Of a stretch of DNA of 39,802 nt, positions 32,170 through 39,802 are shown piece after piece; the stretch's first letter is position 1, and the number at the start of each line of letters is the position of its first letter. The DNA is taken from contig JALNYY010000023.1 of NCBI GenBank assembly GCA_023229605.1, positions 1 through 39,802 of the forward strand. Reading direction: 5' to 3'. A program made the translations under genes and the position numbers. The DNA is from Methylobacter sp. Its GTDB lineage: Bacteria > Pseudomonadota > Gammaproteobacteria > Methylococcales > Methylomonadaceae. The notes below the pieces were generated by a model. That model was not told the DNA's origin, did no database searches, and saw only the letters and a list, made by a program, of their open reading frames with translations.

Positions 32170-32712
32170 ATGTTGGGAATGATGCTGGAAAAAATAAAAG
32201 ACTTTGTAGTTTATGATGCCGATAGAGAGTTCTACGCCAAATTATTCCCGGACTCGGTGGGCAGAAAAGATTTAATGCGTCTGAGAAAAATGAGAAGCTC
32301 CGATTTACCCGGAGTTATGGCGATTGAAAGAGCCAACTATCAATTTCCCTGGGGGGAAGACATATTCAGGGACTGCTTTAGAGCCAACTATAGCTGCTGG
32401 GTCTGTGAAGAACAGGATAACGTGTTGGGCTACAGCATACTCGCCATGGGTGTAGACGAGGCGCATATTTTAAATATTTGCGTGGCGCCGGACGAACAGG
32501 GACAAGGGATAGGCCGTAAAATGCTGGAAAATCTTGTCGAAGTAGCCAGGGGACGGGCGGAAACCATGTTTCTGGAAGTCAGACCGTCCAATACCGTCGC
32601 CCTTGCCCTTTACCAGAACATGGGCTTCAACGAAATCGGCATCAGAAAAGGTTATTATCCTGCCGAAAACGGCCGCGAAGACGCTATTATGCTGGCGATG
32701 CAGATTTTTTAA
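32170..32712 (+). CDS. rimI: Ribosomal protein S18-alanine N-acetyltransferase-like GNAT
   Basis: A 180-residue GNAT protein. The acetyl-CoA loop is EQGQGIGRKML (about 114-124), and the C-terminal NTVALALYQNMGFNEIGIRKGYYP plus GREDAIML are RimI signatures. RimI acetylates the N-terminal alanine of S18. About 35 extra residues precede the domain (MLGMMLEKIKDFVVYDADRE), longer than the usual enzyme of about 150. I chose the ATG at 32170, with AGG at 32161-32163, over the in-frame TTG at 32164. It lies 2 nt after the uracil-DNA glycosylase stop. Confidence 0.88.
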   Translation: MLGMMLEKIKDFVVYDADREFYAKLFPDSVGRKDLMRLRKMRSSDLPGVMAIERANYQFPWGEDIFRDCFRANYSCWVCEEQDNVLGYSILAMGVDEAHILNICVAPDEQGQGIGRKMLENLVEVARGRAETMFLEVRPSNTVALALYQNMGFNEIGIRKGYYPAENGREDAIMLAMQIF

Positions 32713-32744
32713 AGTCGGACTTTGTAACTGCTGAATTTATAATG

Positions 32745-32851
32745 GAACGCGGATTAGACGGATAAAAAAGGCAAAGGACGAAAAGAAAAAAGCCATCTTT
32801 CGTCTTTACAGTTATCAGTGTTAACCAGCCAAATCCGCGTCATCCGCGTTC
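32745..32851. repeat. Nested inverted repeat between rimI and suhB
   Basis: The GAACGCGGAT string at 32745-32754 continues as TAGACGGAT and pairs imperfectly with the complement of 32833-32851 (ATCCGCGTCATCCGCGTTC). An inner pair GACGAAA/TTTCGTC lies near 32778-32805. It separates convergent genes and could end transcription from both sides. The ACGCGGAT motif resembles intergenic repeats seen in many bacterial genomes. Confidence 0.6.
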
Positions 32852-32869
32852 TATTTTTCTAACCAACGA

Positions 32870-33664
32870 TTATTTCAAATTATCCGTAACATGCGGCTCT
32901 ATTAGCTGGTACATGATTTGGTGCATTTTAGGGCTTGCGGCGATCAGGTTGCCCGACTCCAGATACTTATCATTAAAAGAAAAATCGGTAAGCACACCGC
33001 CCGCTTCCTTTACCAATAAAATACCTGCGGCCATATCCCATTCCATCAGGCCTATCTCCCAAAAACCATCCAAGCGCCCGGCCGCCACGTAGGCCAAATC
33101 AAGCGCCGCTGCGCCCGCACGACGAATCCCTGCCGAGTCGGTCGCTAACGCGCGGAACATGCCCAAGTAAGCATCCATGTGCAGTTCGGTTTTAAACGGA
33201 AAACCGGTGCCGATTAATGCGCCTTTCAAGCTGGTTTGCTTGGTCACCCGAAGACGGCGATTGTTTAACATCGCGCCGCCGCCGCGTTTGGCAGTGAATA
33301 GCTCATCCCGCAACGGGTCATAAACGACACCGACTTCAACCCTGCCTTTGTGTTTTAAAGCAATGGAAACGCAGTATTGCGGAAAACCGTGCAGAAAATT
33401 GGTAGTCCCGTCCAAAGGATCAATAACCCAGACAAAATCATTACCCTGTTGCGCGCCGCTTTCTTCCGCCAGGATGCTGTGATCGGGATAGGCGGCTTTG
33501 ATAATGTTGATAATTTCCCGTTCGGCCATGCGATCGACCTCGCTGGCGTAATCGTTCTTACCTTTTTGGTCTACCTTTAGGTGTCCGATATTATCGGATG
33601 AACGGAGTATCAAGTCGCCGGCGCTTCTTGCGGCACGGACGGCAGTATTTAACATGGGTTGCAT
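32870..33664 (-). CDS. suhB: Inositol-1-monophosphatase family protein
   Basis: A 264-residue inositol monophosphatase. Both metal-binding motifs are visible: WVIDPLDGTTNFLHGFPQ (about 79-96) and WDMAAGILLVKEAGG (about 208-222). The opening MQPMLNTAVRAARSAGDLI closely matches E. coli SuhB, which also acts in rRNA antitermination complexes. The substrate here could be inositol phosphate or a related sugar phosphate. It is divergent from trmJ, with 91 nt between the starts. Confidence 0.95.
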   Translation of the reverse strand: MQPMLNTAVRAARSAGDLILRSSDNIGHLKVDQKGKNDYASEVDRMAEREIINIIKAAYPDHSILAEESGAQQGNDFVWVIDPLDGTTNFLHGFPQYCVSIALKHKGRVEVGVVYDPLRDELFTAKRGGGAMLNNRRLRVTKQTSLKGALIGTGFPFKTELHMDAYLGMFRALATDSAGIRRAGAAALDLAYVAAGRLDGFWEIGLMEWDMAAGILLVKEAGGVLTDFSFNDKYLESGNLIAASPKMHQIMYQLIEPHVTDNLK

Positions 33665-33755
33665 AGGCGGATGGTTTTATATAAGCACAGAAAATACCAT
33701 AGGATACCAAATCTTTTGCTAAACTTAGGCTCTTTTTTTACCCAAGGACAACACC

Positions 33756-34547
33756 TTGCTGTCTACTATAAAAATTGTGCTGGTCGAAACGACGCATCCG
33801 GGGAATATCGGCGCCGTTGCCCGCGCGATGAAGAACATGAAGATGCATAATCTCTGTCTGGTTGCGCCTAAAATTTTCCCCAGCGCCGACGCCACCTCCA
33901 GGGCTTCCGGCGCGGATGATGTGCTTGCAGGCGCAACCGTTTGCCGGACTTTACAAGAAGCCATTGCCGATTGCCAGCTGGTGATCGGAGCCAGCGCTCG
34001 GGGCCGGACCATCAGCTGGCCGGAAATAACGCCGCGGGAATGCGCCGAGAAAGTATTGATCAATGAACCGGGCAACCGCCGCGACTGCTCCCAGCAGTCT
34101 TGCGGCATACACACCATCCCTGGCGATAAAGTGGCTATCGTTTTCGGCCGGGAAAATTCAGGCTTAAAAAATCACGAACTGGATCTGTGCCATTTTTTGC
34201 TGCGCATTCCCTGCAATAGCGAATACAGTTCCTTAAATATCGCCGCAGCCGTCCAGATTGTTTGTTATGAATTATTCGTGACATCGGGGCTGGTCGCACA
34301 AGAAGAAATCTTTGTCGGCGATAAAGGAGAAGAACCTTTAGCTACCGCGGCGCAAATGGAATCTTTTTATACTCACATGGCCGAAGCATTAACCGACATA
34401 GGCTTTATGCATCCCGCCAAATCAAAATCCATCATGCGGCGTCTGCGCCGGATTTATAACCGGGTACAACTGGATACCAAGGAGCTGGACATACTCCGCG
34501 GCATCCTGAGGATGTCTCAAGGCCATAAGAGGAATAACGATGTTTAA
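33756..34547 (+). CDS. trmJ: tRNA (cytidine/uridine-32-2'-O)-methyltransferase
   Basis: A 263-residue SPOUT methyltransferase. The N-terminal ETTHPGNIGAVARAMKNM (about 11-28), the knot motifs IVFGRENSGLKNHEL (about 128-142) and IPCNSEYSSLNIAAAVQIV (about 150-168) are those of TrmJ. It methylates the ribose at position 32 of tRNAs. The start is TTG at 33756, with AAGGA at 33744-33748 and a 7-nt spacer; no ATG is available before the conserved N-terminus. It overlaps cysE by 8 nt. Confidence 0.95.
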   Translation: MLSTIKIVLVETTHPGNIGAVARAMKNMKMHNLCLVAPKIFPSADATSRASGADDVLAGATVCRTLQEAIADCQLVIGASARGRTISWPEITPRECAEKVLINEPGNRRDCSQQSCGIHTIPGDKVAIVFGRENSGLKNHELDLCHFLLRIPCNSEYSSLNIAAAVQIVCYELFVTSGLVAQEEIFVGDKGEEPLATAAQMESFYTHMAEALTDIGFMHPAKSKSIMRRLRRIYNRVQLDTKELDILRGILRMSQGHKRNNDV

Positions 34548-35307
34548 CCGTATTAAAGAAGATATTGCCTGCGTATTCGACCGCGATCCGGCGGCGCAAT
34601 CGGTCTTTGAAGTGATTACCACCTACCCCGGATTCCATGCCGTTTTAATTCACCGGGTCAGCCATTTTTGCTGGCTGGCCGGATTCAGGTGGCTGGCCCG
34701 GTTTATCGCCCATACCAGCCGCTGGCTGACCGGCATTGAAATTCACCCCGGCGCTATCATAGGCAGGCGCTTTTTTATCGATCACGGCATGGGCGTGGTC
34801 ATCGGCGAAACCGCCGTTATCGGCGACGACTGTACTTTGTATCATGGCGTAACTCTGGGCGGAACCAGCTGGGATAAGGGCAAGCGTCATCCGACGCTGC
34901 ATAACGGCGTGGTGATCGGTGCAGGAGCAAAAGTCTTGGGACCTATTGATATAGGCGCAGACGCCAGGGTCGGATCAAACTCGGTGGTCTTAAAACCGGT
35001 TCCGGCGGGCGCAACCGTCGTTGGGATTCCGGCCCATATCGTCGACCCTAAAAGCAAAGTCGCAACAGCCGAGCGTGACAAGATTGCCTATAAAATGGGC
35101 TTTCATGCCTACGGCGCAACAACCGACGTGCCCGACCCCATCGCCTACGCTATTAATCACATGCTCGATCATATTCATGCCATGGACAAGCAGATAGAAA
35201 CCATGCAAAAAGCGCTCAATGACGCCGGCATTAAATACACGGAATCCCCCATCTCTAAACTGGACGGCTGTGAAATTGAAGACGGTTATGAAGAAGATGA
35301 GCTGTAA
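34540..35307 (+). CDS. cysE: Serine O-acetyltransferase
   Basis: A 255-residue serine acetyltransferase with the left-handed hexapeptide-repeat domain. Signatures are FIDHGMGVVIGETAVIGDD (about 89-107), LYHGVTLGGTSWDKGKRHPT and VGSNSVVLKPVPAGATVVG. It makes O-acetylserine for cysteine synthesis. A tail of about 70 residues follows the repeat domain and ends in acidic DGYEEDEL. The C-terminal Ile common in CysE proteins that bind CysK is absent. It is coupled to trmJ and stands just before the isc genes, which use cysteine as sulfur source. Confidence 0.95.
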   Translation: MFNRIKEDIACVFDRDPAAQSVFEVITTYPGFHAVLIHRVSHFCWLAGFRWLARFIAHTSRWLTGIEIHPGAIIGRRFFIDHGMGVVIGETAVIGDDCTLYHGVTLGGTSWDKGKRHPTLHNGVVIGAGAKVLGPIDIGADARVGSNSVVLKPVPAGATVVGIPAHIVDPKSKVATAERDKIAYKMGFHAYGATTDVPDPIAYAINHMLDHIHAMDKQIETMQKALNDAGIKYTESPISKLDGCEIEDGYEEDEL

Positions 35308-35420
35308 GCGGCCAAAAAGCAGACAACATCCGGCCTTAATCGTATGGCATTTACTGCAAGTCGCCCAATCTGCGCCCTGTATCTTGAGTCTTTCACCTAC
35401 CACAACCCGCCAAGGGTATA

Positions 35421-35452
35421 ATAGTTGACTATTTTGCTGGGTTAAGTATAGT
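35421..35452 (+). promoter_or_regulatory. iscR promoter with overlapping IscR type 1-like operator
   Basis: The -35 box TTGACT (35425-35430), a 16-nt spacer and the -10 box TATAGT (35447-35452) form a good sigma70 promoter. The segment 35421-35445 begins ATAGTTGACTATTTT, which matches the left half of the type 1 IscR site, and about 20 of 25 positions fit overall. It overlaps the promoter as in E. coli, so [2Fe-2S]-IscR autorepression is expected. Confidence 0.75.
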
Positions 35453-35488
35453 AACAATATCTTAACGGTATTTATAGAGGATACTCCT

Positions 35489-35962
35489 GTGCGCTTAACT
35501 ACTAAAGGCCGCTATGCGGTTACTGCAATGCTTGATCTGGCTTTTCACAGTCAAATCAAGCCGGTAACCCTGACAGACATTGCGGCTCGTCAAACCATTT
35601 CCCTGTCTTATCTGGAACAACTATTCGCCCGTTTACGCAGGGCGGGCATGGTTAAAGGCGTGCGCGGGCCGGGCGGCGGTTACAAACTGTGCCGCAAGTC
35701 CAGAGACATTAATATTGCCGAGATTATCGCAGCGGTCGATGAACCGCTGGATTCAACCAAATGCGGCGGCGAGGCCAACTGCCAGAAAGATCAAGCCTGT
35801 TTAACGCATGACCTGTGGATGGGATTGAGCGAGCAGATCAGGAATTATTTGGAGGGCATTTCTTTAGCCGACCTGTTAGAAAGAAACCAGGTTCAGGAAG
35901 TCGCCAAAAGACAGCATCACGATGCACAGCACACCATTGAAATTTATCGTCATCCCGAATAA
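35489..35962 (+). CDS. iscR: Iron-sulfur cluster regulator IscR
   Basis: A 157-residue Rrf2-family regulator. The winged helix-turn-helix includes LTDIAARQTISLSYLEQLF (about 28-46) and GVRGPGGGYKL (57-67). The [2Fe-2S] ligands are exactly at C92, C98, C104 and H107, as in E. coli. It senses Fe-S status and controls isc and other genes. The start is GTG at 35489, with AGAGGA at 35476-35481. It opens an operon with the cysteine desulfurase and IscA. Confidence 0.96.
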   Translation: MRLTTKGRYAVTAMLDLAFHSQIKPVTLTDIAARQTISLSYLEQLFARLRRAGMVKGVRGPGGGYKLCRKSRDINIAEIIAAVDEPLDSTKCGGEANCQKDQACLTHDLWMGLSEQIRNYLEGISLADLLERNQVQEVAKRQHHDAQHTIEIYRHPE

Positions 35963-35974
35963 CACCCGGCCTGA

Positions 35975-37084
35975 ATGATCTACCTTGATCATAACGCGAC
36001 CACCCCGATAGATGATCGCGTTCTGGAGGCAATGCTTCCCTTCCTGAAAACGTTCTACGGAAACCCTTCCAGCCTATATCGTCACGGCAGGATCGCGAGC
36101 AGCGCCATAGATGCTGCTCGCGAGCAGCTTGCGGCGCTGATTGGCGTCCAGACGGGACAAATTATTTTCACCAGCGGCGGCACCGAAGCCAATAACCTGG
36201 CCTTGGCAACCTTAGCCCCTCAGGCCGGACTCGCCGTTTCAGCCATAGAGCATCCCTCGGTTATCGAACCCGCCCTGAATTTAAAAAACCAAGGCCATGA
36301 GATTACCCTGCTTGATGTCGATGCAAACGGCCTGGTAACGCAGGATGCCGTCGACGAGGTTATTAAGCTGAAACCCGGACTGGTTTCGATCATGCTGGCC
36401 AATAACGAAACCGGCGCAGTGCAGAATACCGCCGATTATGCCGGTCAGTTAAGGGCTCAGGGCATCACGGTTCATACCGACGCCGTGCAGGCGCTGGGCA
36501 AAATCCCGGTCGATTTCAACCGGATCGGCGCGCATTTGATGTCGCTGTCCAGCCATAAAATTTACGGACCCAAAGGCTGCGGCGCACTGGTATTTGAAAA
36601 ATCCGTAGCGATAAACCCTATGTTGCTGGGCGGAGGGCAGGAGCAAGGCTTCAGGGCCGGGACTGAAAATGTCGCCGCGATAGTCGGCTTTGGCAAAGCT
36701 GCGGAGCTTGCCAAAACCGAGCTTGCCGAGCGCCATGCGCATCTGCTAAAACTTAGAACACTGCTGGAACAGGGCTTAAGCGCTATTCCCGGCCTGACTG
36801 TTTTTGCCGAGCAGGCCGCGCGCTTGCCCAACACCGTCCAGATCGGCGTCTACGGCATCGACGGCGAAATGCTGCTGATGCAGTTGGACCAAAAAGGCAT
36901 TGCCGTTTCCAGCGGCTCAGCCTGCGCCAGCGGCTTGAGGGAGCCCAGTCCGGTCCTGGCAGCCATGGGCGTTGCATCCGGCGATGCAAAAAGCGCAATC
37001 CGCATCAGTTTGGGGAAAGCCAACACTGAAGCTGAAATTATCGAATTTATTAAACAATTAACATCCTTAACCATAAAAGGATAA
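35975..37084 (+). CDS. iscS: Cysteine desulfurase (IscS/NifS type, short)
   Basis: A 369-residue PLP-dependent cysteine desulfurase. The Schiff-base lysine is K195 (SSHKIYGPKG) and the persulfide cysteine is C317 in SSGSACASG. YLDHNATTP starts at residue 3. It is shorter than the usual IscS of about 404 residues, lacking the C-terminal extension through which IscS binds IscU, and so is closer to NifS-like forms. It provides sulfur for Fe-S clusters and other thio-cofactors. The gene lies 12 nt after iscR. No iscU follows. Confidence 0.92.
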   Translation: MIYLDHNATTPIDDRVLEAMLPFLKTFYGNPSSLYRHGRIASSAIDAAREQLAALIGVQTGQIIFTSGGTEANNLALATLAPQAGLAVSAIEHPSVIEPALNLKNQGHEITLLDVDANGLVTQDAVDEVIKLKPGLVSIMLANNETGAVQNTADYAGQLRAQGITVHTDAVQALGKIPVDFNRIGAHLMSLSSHKIYGPKGCGALVFEKSVAINPMLLGGGQEQGFRAGTENVAAIVGFGKAAELAKTELAERHAHLLKLRTLLEQGLSAIPGLTVFAEQAARLPNTVQIGVYGIDGEMLLMQLDQKGIAVSSGSACASGLREPSPVLAAMGVASGDAKSAIRISLGKANTEAEIIEFIKQLTSLTIKG

Positions 37085-37094
37085 AGAGGAAACC

Positions 37095-37418
37095 ATGTCC
37101 GTCTTATTAACCGAAAACGCCGCCCGACAAATCAAAAAGCAACTGGAAAAACGAGGCAAAGGCCTGGGTCTTAAACTGGGCGTAAAGCAATCCGGCTGCT
37201 CGGGTTATGCGTATACCATCGACTACGCCGACGCGCTGGATGAAGGCGATGCCGTATTTGAGAATTTCGACGTAAAAGTCATCGTCGCCGCAAACGACCT
37301 GGAATTTGTGGACGGCATAGAGCTGGATTATCGCCGGGAAGGCATAAACGAAGCCTTCCAGTTCAACAACCCGAATGTAAAAGGGACCTGCGGTTGCGGC
37401 GAGAGTTTTTCTGTTTGA
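37095..37418 (+). CDS. iscA: A-type iron-sulfur carrier IscA
   Basis: A 107-residue A-type carrier with the three conserved cysteines C35, C99 and C101 (VKQSGCSGYAY and KGTCGCGESF). Length and the C-terminal CGCGESFSV are those of IscA. It carries iron or [4Fe-4S] clusters to target proteins. It starts 10 nt after the iscS stop with an AGAGGAAA site, so it belongs to the iscR operon. A REP doublet follows and may end or stabilise the transcript. Confidence 0.95.
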   Translation: MSVLLTENAARQIKKQLEKRGKGLGLKLGVKQSGCSGYAYTIDYADALDEGDAVFENFDVKVIVAANDLEFVDGIELDYRREGINEAFQFNNPNVKGTCGCGESFSV

Positions 37419-37448
37419 TCGAGACAATGCGGGTGGGGCAATACCGTT

Positions 37449-37560
37449 AAGTTAAGCGTCGTAGGAGCGGGCCATGCCCGCGATGATGGAGCACAACTTA
37501 CATCGCTGTCCTGATGTCGCGGGCGCGGCCCGCTCCTACGTTGGTCATTGCGCTTAACTT
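37449..37560. repeat. REP doublet (REPIN-like palindrome pair)
   Basis: Two GTAGGAGCGGG-type REP units stand head to head. CGTAGGAGCGGGCC (37460-37473) matches the complement of 37527-37540. Each forms its own hairpin: GCGGGC-CAT-GCCCGC at 37467-37481 and GCGGGC-GCG-GCCCGC at 37519-37533. Outer arms AAGTTAAGCG (37449-37458) and CGCTTAACTT (37551-37560) are also perfect complements. Such doublets are mobilised by RAYT transposases; none is in the window. Confidence 0.85.
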
Positions 37561-37697
37561 AATGGCGCGTCCCGTTTCCTGTTTTGCAACGAATTGCTCA
37601 AACTCTGCCGGCGATATGCTTTCAGAGCCATAGGGCGCATGCGGCTTTAACTTGCTGTGGTTATGGAGTAACGCTCCATTAAGCCCCACTATTCATC
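37561..37697. other. Non-coding stretch after the REP doublet
   Basis: About 140 bp with only a 63-codon minus-strand ORF that runs into the REP doublet. Its translation (HSKLKPHAPYG...ISPAEFEQF) faintly recalls the C-terminal end of an integrase-type transposase. No intact gene is supported. Confidence 0.3.
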
Positions 37698-38231
37698 CTA
37701 GTGAATATGTACCTCACGTGATTTTGTCATATCGCTTCTGCGCAAAGTATAGCGATCCGAATCGCCTTTCGCCCGCGCCCCATCACTGTTAAGCTGAATA
37801 AGCGTGCCTTCATTTTCAATGTAATATTGCCGTGTGGTTGATTCCTGGCGCGGTGTTAAAACAACGATTTGAGTTTTATCATCCCAGCTGTATTTGCCTT
37901 TTTCATAAAACTCCCTTGAGGATTCTTTTGCCGGCTGAGTCACCAACAGATAATTGTTATTTTGTTTTAACGACAACGTCGCTTTAATCCCATCGCAATC
38001 ATCGCAAGGGAGATAGCCGTAAAAAACGCCATGAAATTCCAGACTCTTATCTACAGGGGTTAGATGGGCTGCGTGATCTGTATTTTGCTGACGGCTCATT
38101 ACACGTGCATTGAGAAGTTTCTTTTGATCGGCGAGGTCTGTTTCCGCCATTGCCGGGCGTGAAGCCAAAAACAGGGTGCTGAAAAAAATCAAAGTCAGCT
38201 TTTGTATGAATTGTTTTTTTAATGCCGGCAT
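37698..38231 (-). CDS. NlpE N-terminal-domain periplasmic protein
   Basis: A 177-residue exported protein. The signal peptide is residues 1-30 (KKQFIQKLTLIFFSTLFLA, cleavage after AMA). There is no lipobox cysteine, so unlike E. coli NlpE it is probably soluble in the periplasm. The NlpE-N motif FHGVFYGYLPCDDCDGIKA (about 66-84) with CxxC is present, followed by strands such as ATLSLKQNNNYLLV and GKYSWDDKTQIVVLTP. In E. coli NlpE signals to Cpx; here it may only be a related copper- or redox-linked domain. It stands alone on the minus strand. Confidence 0.85.
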   Translation of the reverse strand: MPALKKQFIQKLTLIFFSTLFLASRPAMAETDLADQKKLLNARVMSRQQNTDHAAHLTPVDKSLEFHGVFYGYLPCDDCDGIKATLSLKQNNNYLLVTQPAKESSREFYEKGKYSWDDKTQIVVLTPRQESTTRQYYIENEGTLIQLNSDGARAKGDSDRYTLRRSDMTKSREVHIH

Positions 38232-38640
38232 ATAAGTTCCTCTGTTGATAATTCGGACGGCTAGGTTGTGAAGTGATTGAGATAATTTTACCCTGCAAAC
38301 GTGTCTTTTAATAGCGCTTGTATGAGTTGTTCTGAGTGGCGTTTGCGCCTTACCAAGTTGACAACGGATGTCCTCTGTCGGGGCAGGAGTGGGCGGTCAA
38401 TTGACATGTGTAAAGCTATCTGAAACCTGTTTTTCATGTTTGATTTGCATCTTATCTAGTTTAAACCTGATGTTTTTAAACTAAATTCATTTCAGATTTA
38501 AATTGAAAACGGTACACTGTGACCACTATCCTTTGCTTTTGCCCAGTTTATAACGCTAAGTAATTGTGTATTATAAGGGATAGCCAAAGCCAAGATGGCC
38601 GCTATAGTAAAACAGAACCGCATAATTTTTAAATTAAACT
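38232..38640. other. AT-rich intergenic region before the ATPase gene
   Basis: About 400 bp with lower GC than the core genes to the left. It contains the palindrome described separately at 38457-38483. I see no gene, tRNA or att-like direct repeat. The drop in GC marks the change from core to accessory DNA. Confidence 0.5.
38457..38483. promoter_or_regulatory. Palindrome upstream of the ATPase gene
   Basis: TAGTTTAAA (38457-38465) and its perfect complement TTTAAACTA (38475-38483) are separated by 9 nt, about 160 nt before the ATPase ATG. It is a candidate operator or hairpin; no cognate regulator is visible. Confidence 0.4.
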
Positions 38641-39750
38641 ATGTCCGAGCCGCAGAATACACATCTTCATCAAATTAAACTTAAAGGGTTTAAATCAATA
38701 AAAAATCTCGACTTGAAGATGAATCCAATAAATATTCTTATTGGCGCAAATGGAGCAGGCAAGTCGAATTTTATTTCTTTATTCACGTTTTTAAGAAATC
38801 TATCTGAAGGCAAGTTGCAAACCTTTACTGAGAAACAAGGTTTTGCAAATACGTTCTTCCACTTTGGGTCAAAAACCACTCCAAAAATTATCATCGATAT
38901 TGAAATAGGAAGTAATGGTTATCACGTAGAGTTCGTGCATGGTGAGACCAATGACACACTGGTATTTGATACAGAATATTGCACTGTTTATTCATCGTCC
39001 AAAACATGGCAAATTAAAGGTAAATTAGGAGAAAGCGGTCTACTTCCTGGATCAGAGGCAGTTAGCGATTTAGTTCGAAAGTATACCCGAGAGTATATGC
39101 AAGGATGCAGGGTCTATCATTTTCACGATACCAGCCCAACAGCTGGATTTAAACAAGCTAAAAAACTAAGTTCAAGTGTATTTCTTGATCCTGATGCCAG
39201 TAATCTAGCACCATTCCTCTTATACCTGAGAAAACATTATCAGTCTAATTATCAAGAGATCGTTTCAGCTATTAAAACTGTAGCTCCTTTTTTTCACGAC
39301 TTCTACCTTGAGCCAAGGGGAGAGAAAGGCGATGAGTCTCTGTTATTGAGGTGGACTCATCGTGATCATGATACGCCCTTTTCAGCGAATCAGCTTTCGG
39401 ATGGTACTGCTCGTTTCATTTGCATGGCTGCATTATTTCTTCAGCCTGAAAGGACTCGGCCAAAAACTATTGTACTTGATGAACCGGAGCTTGGTTTACA
39501 TCCTGCTGCTTTGAATGTACTTGCTGAAATGGTCAAAACAGCATCAAAGCAAAACCAAGTCATTTGTTCGACGCAATCTGTAGCCTTTGCCAATCAATTT
39601 GAGCCTGAAGATTTTATTGTAGTTGATCAAGAAAAAGGCGTTTCTACATTTAAAAGGCCAGATAAACAGGCTCTTGTACATTGGCTTGAAGATTATGGAA
39701 TGGGTGATATTTGGTCGAAAAATCTGATCGGAGGTCGTCCTGAATGGTAA
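38641..39750 (+). CDS. AAA ATPase, RecF/SMC-like (AAA_21 type), putative defence ATPase
   Basis: A 369-residue ABC/SMC-type ATPase. Walker A is GANGAGKS at 35-42, preceded by IKLKGFKSIKNL. The signature-like segment NQLSDGTARFICMAALFL lies near 250, and Walker B is TIVLDEPELGLHP near 285, followed by the switch region QVICSTQS. There is no C-terminal TOPRIM or nuclease domain. The stop overlaps the start of a probable DUF4276 gene by 7 nt. ATPases of this kind paired with a small nuclease-like or TOPRIM-like partner are frequent in phage-defence loci. Codon use is AT-richer than in the core genes, suggesting transfer. The defence role is inferred. Confidence 0.85.
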   Translation: MSEPQNTHLHQIKLKGFKSIKNLDLKMNPINILIGANGAGKSNFISLFTFLRNLSEGKLQTFTEKQGFANTFFHFGSKTTPKIIIDIEIGSNGYHVEFVHGETNDTLVFDTEYCTVYSSSKTWQIKGKLGESGLLPGSEAVSDLVRKYTREYMQGCRVYHFHDTSPTAGFKQAKKLSSSVFLDPDASNLAPFLLYLRKHYQSNYQEIVSAIKTVAPFFHDFYLEPRGEKGDESLLLRWTHRDHDTPFSANQLSDGTARFICMAALFLQPERTRPKTIVLDEPELGLHPAALNVLAEMVKTASKQNQVICSTQSVAFANQFEPEDFIVVDQEKGVSTFKRPDKQALVHWLEDYGMGDIWSKNLIGGRPEW

Positions 39751-39802
39751 GGATAGGAATTTCTGTAGAGGGGACGACTGAAGAACGCTTCGTCAAAACT
39801 GT
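39744..39802 (+). CDS. Start of a DUF4276-like gene, truncated by the window
   Basis: The ATG at 39744 overlaps the ATPase stop, and GGAGG at 39730-39734 lies 9 nt upstream. Only 19 codons are visible: MVRIGISVEGTTEERFVKT. The opening strand plus EG-x-TEE is the recognisable N-terminus of the DUF4276 family, a TOPRIM-like group often encoded next to such ATPases. The C-terminal part lies beyond the right edge, so intactness cannot be judged. Confidence 0.7.
   Translation, partial: MVRIGISVEGTTEERFVKT

Noticed and set aside
37498..37689. Possible transposase remnant (HSKLKPHAPYG...SPAEFEQF)
   Set aside because: The likeness to integrase C-termini is faint, part of the frame is REP sequence and there are no inverted-repeat ends, so it is too weak to list as a mobile element.

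Overview
The window looks like a chromosomal segment of a gammaproteobacterium with moderate GC. The housekeeping proteins (IscR with cysteines at 92, 98 and 104, SuhB, Hsp15, TrhP, XseA, TrmJ, RimI) are of gammaproteobacterial type. A pyrophosphate-dependent phosphofructokinase next to a class I fructose-bisphosphatase, plus a TusB/DsrC pair, would fit a methanotroph of the order Methylococcales. That placement is an inference and was not tested.

Region 1 (1-14432, all minus strand) is a contractile injection system of the extracellular type (eCIS; Afp/PVC/MAC-like) that runs off the left edge. In transcription order it holds a DUF4255 cap protein, an unknown 275-residue protein, one sheath, three gp19-like tube paralogues, a DUF5908 mini-protein, a LysM baseplate protein, a VgrG-like spike, a 59-residue mini-protein, a gp25 wedge protein, a PAAR-like tip, one very long baseplate protein and a partial fibre. 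Most genes overlap or nearly touch. The tape measure, the AAA+ ATPase and any effector are not in the window.

Region 2 (14433-20440) holds thpR and xseA (convergent), two tandem YcgR/PilZ paralogues with the decayed end of a third, a guanidinium-exporter-like SMR gene coupled to tusB and a DsrC/TusE gene, then hslR and a rhodanese gene.

Region 3 (20441-27504, mostly minus) holds ispH, rraA, trhP with an N-terminal extension made of three 63-bp in-frame repeats, a tiny membrane protein, dtd, a gamma-glutamylcyclotransferase-like gene, the PPi-phosphofructokinase and fbp. Intergenic DNA here is rich in inverted repeats.

Region 4 (27505-37697, mostly plus) holds arfB, an unknown gene, pssA, leuA with a possible leader, a family 4 uracil-DNA glycosylase, rimI, suhB (minus), trmJ, cysE, then iscR-iscS-iscA with a recognisable IscR-type operator/promoter and no iscU. 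A REP doublet follows iscA.

Region 5 (37698-39802) holds an NlpE-like periplasmic protein and, after an AT-rich gap, an AAA ATPase overlapping the start of a probable DUF4276 gene. This looks like the edge of an accessory or defence region.
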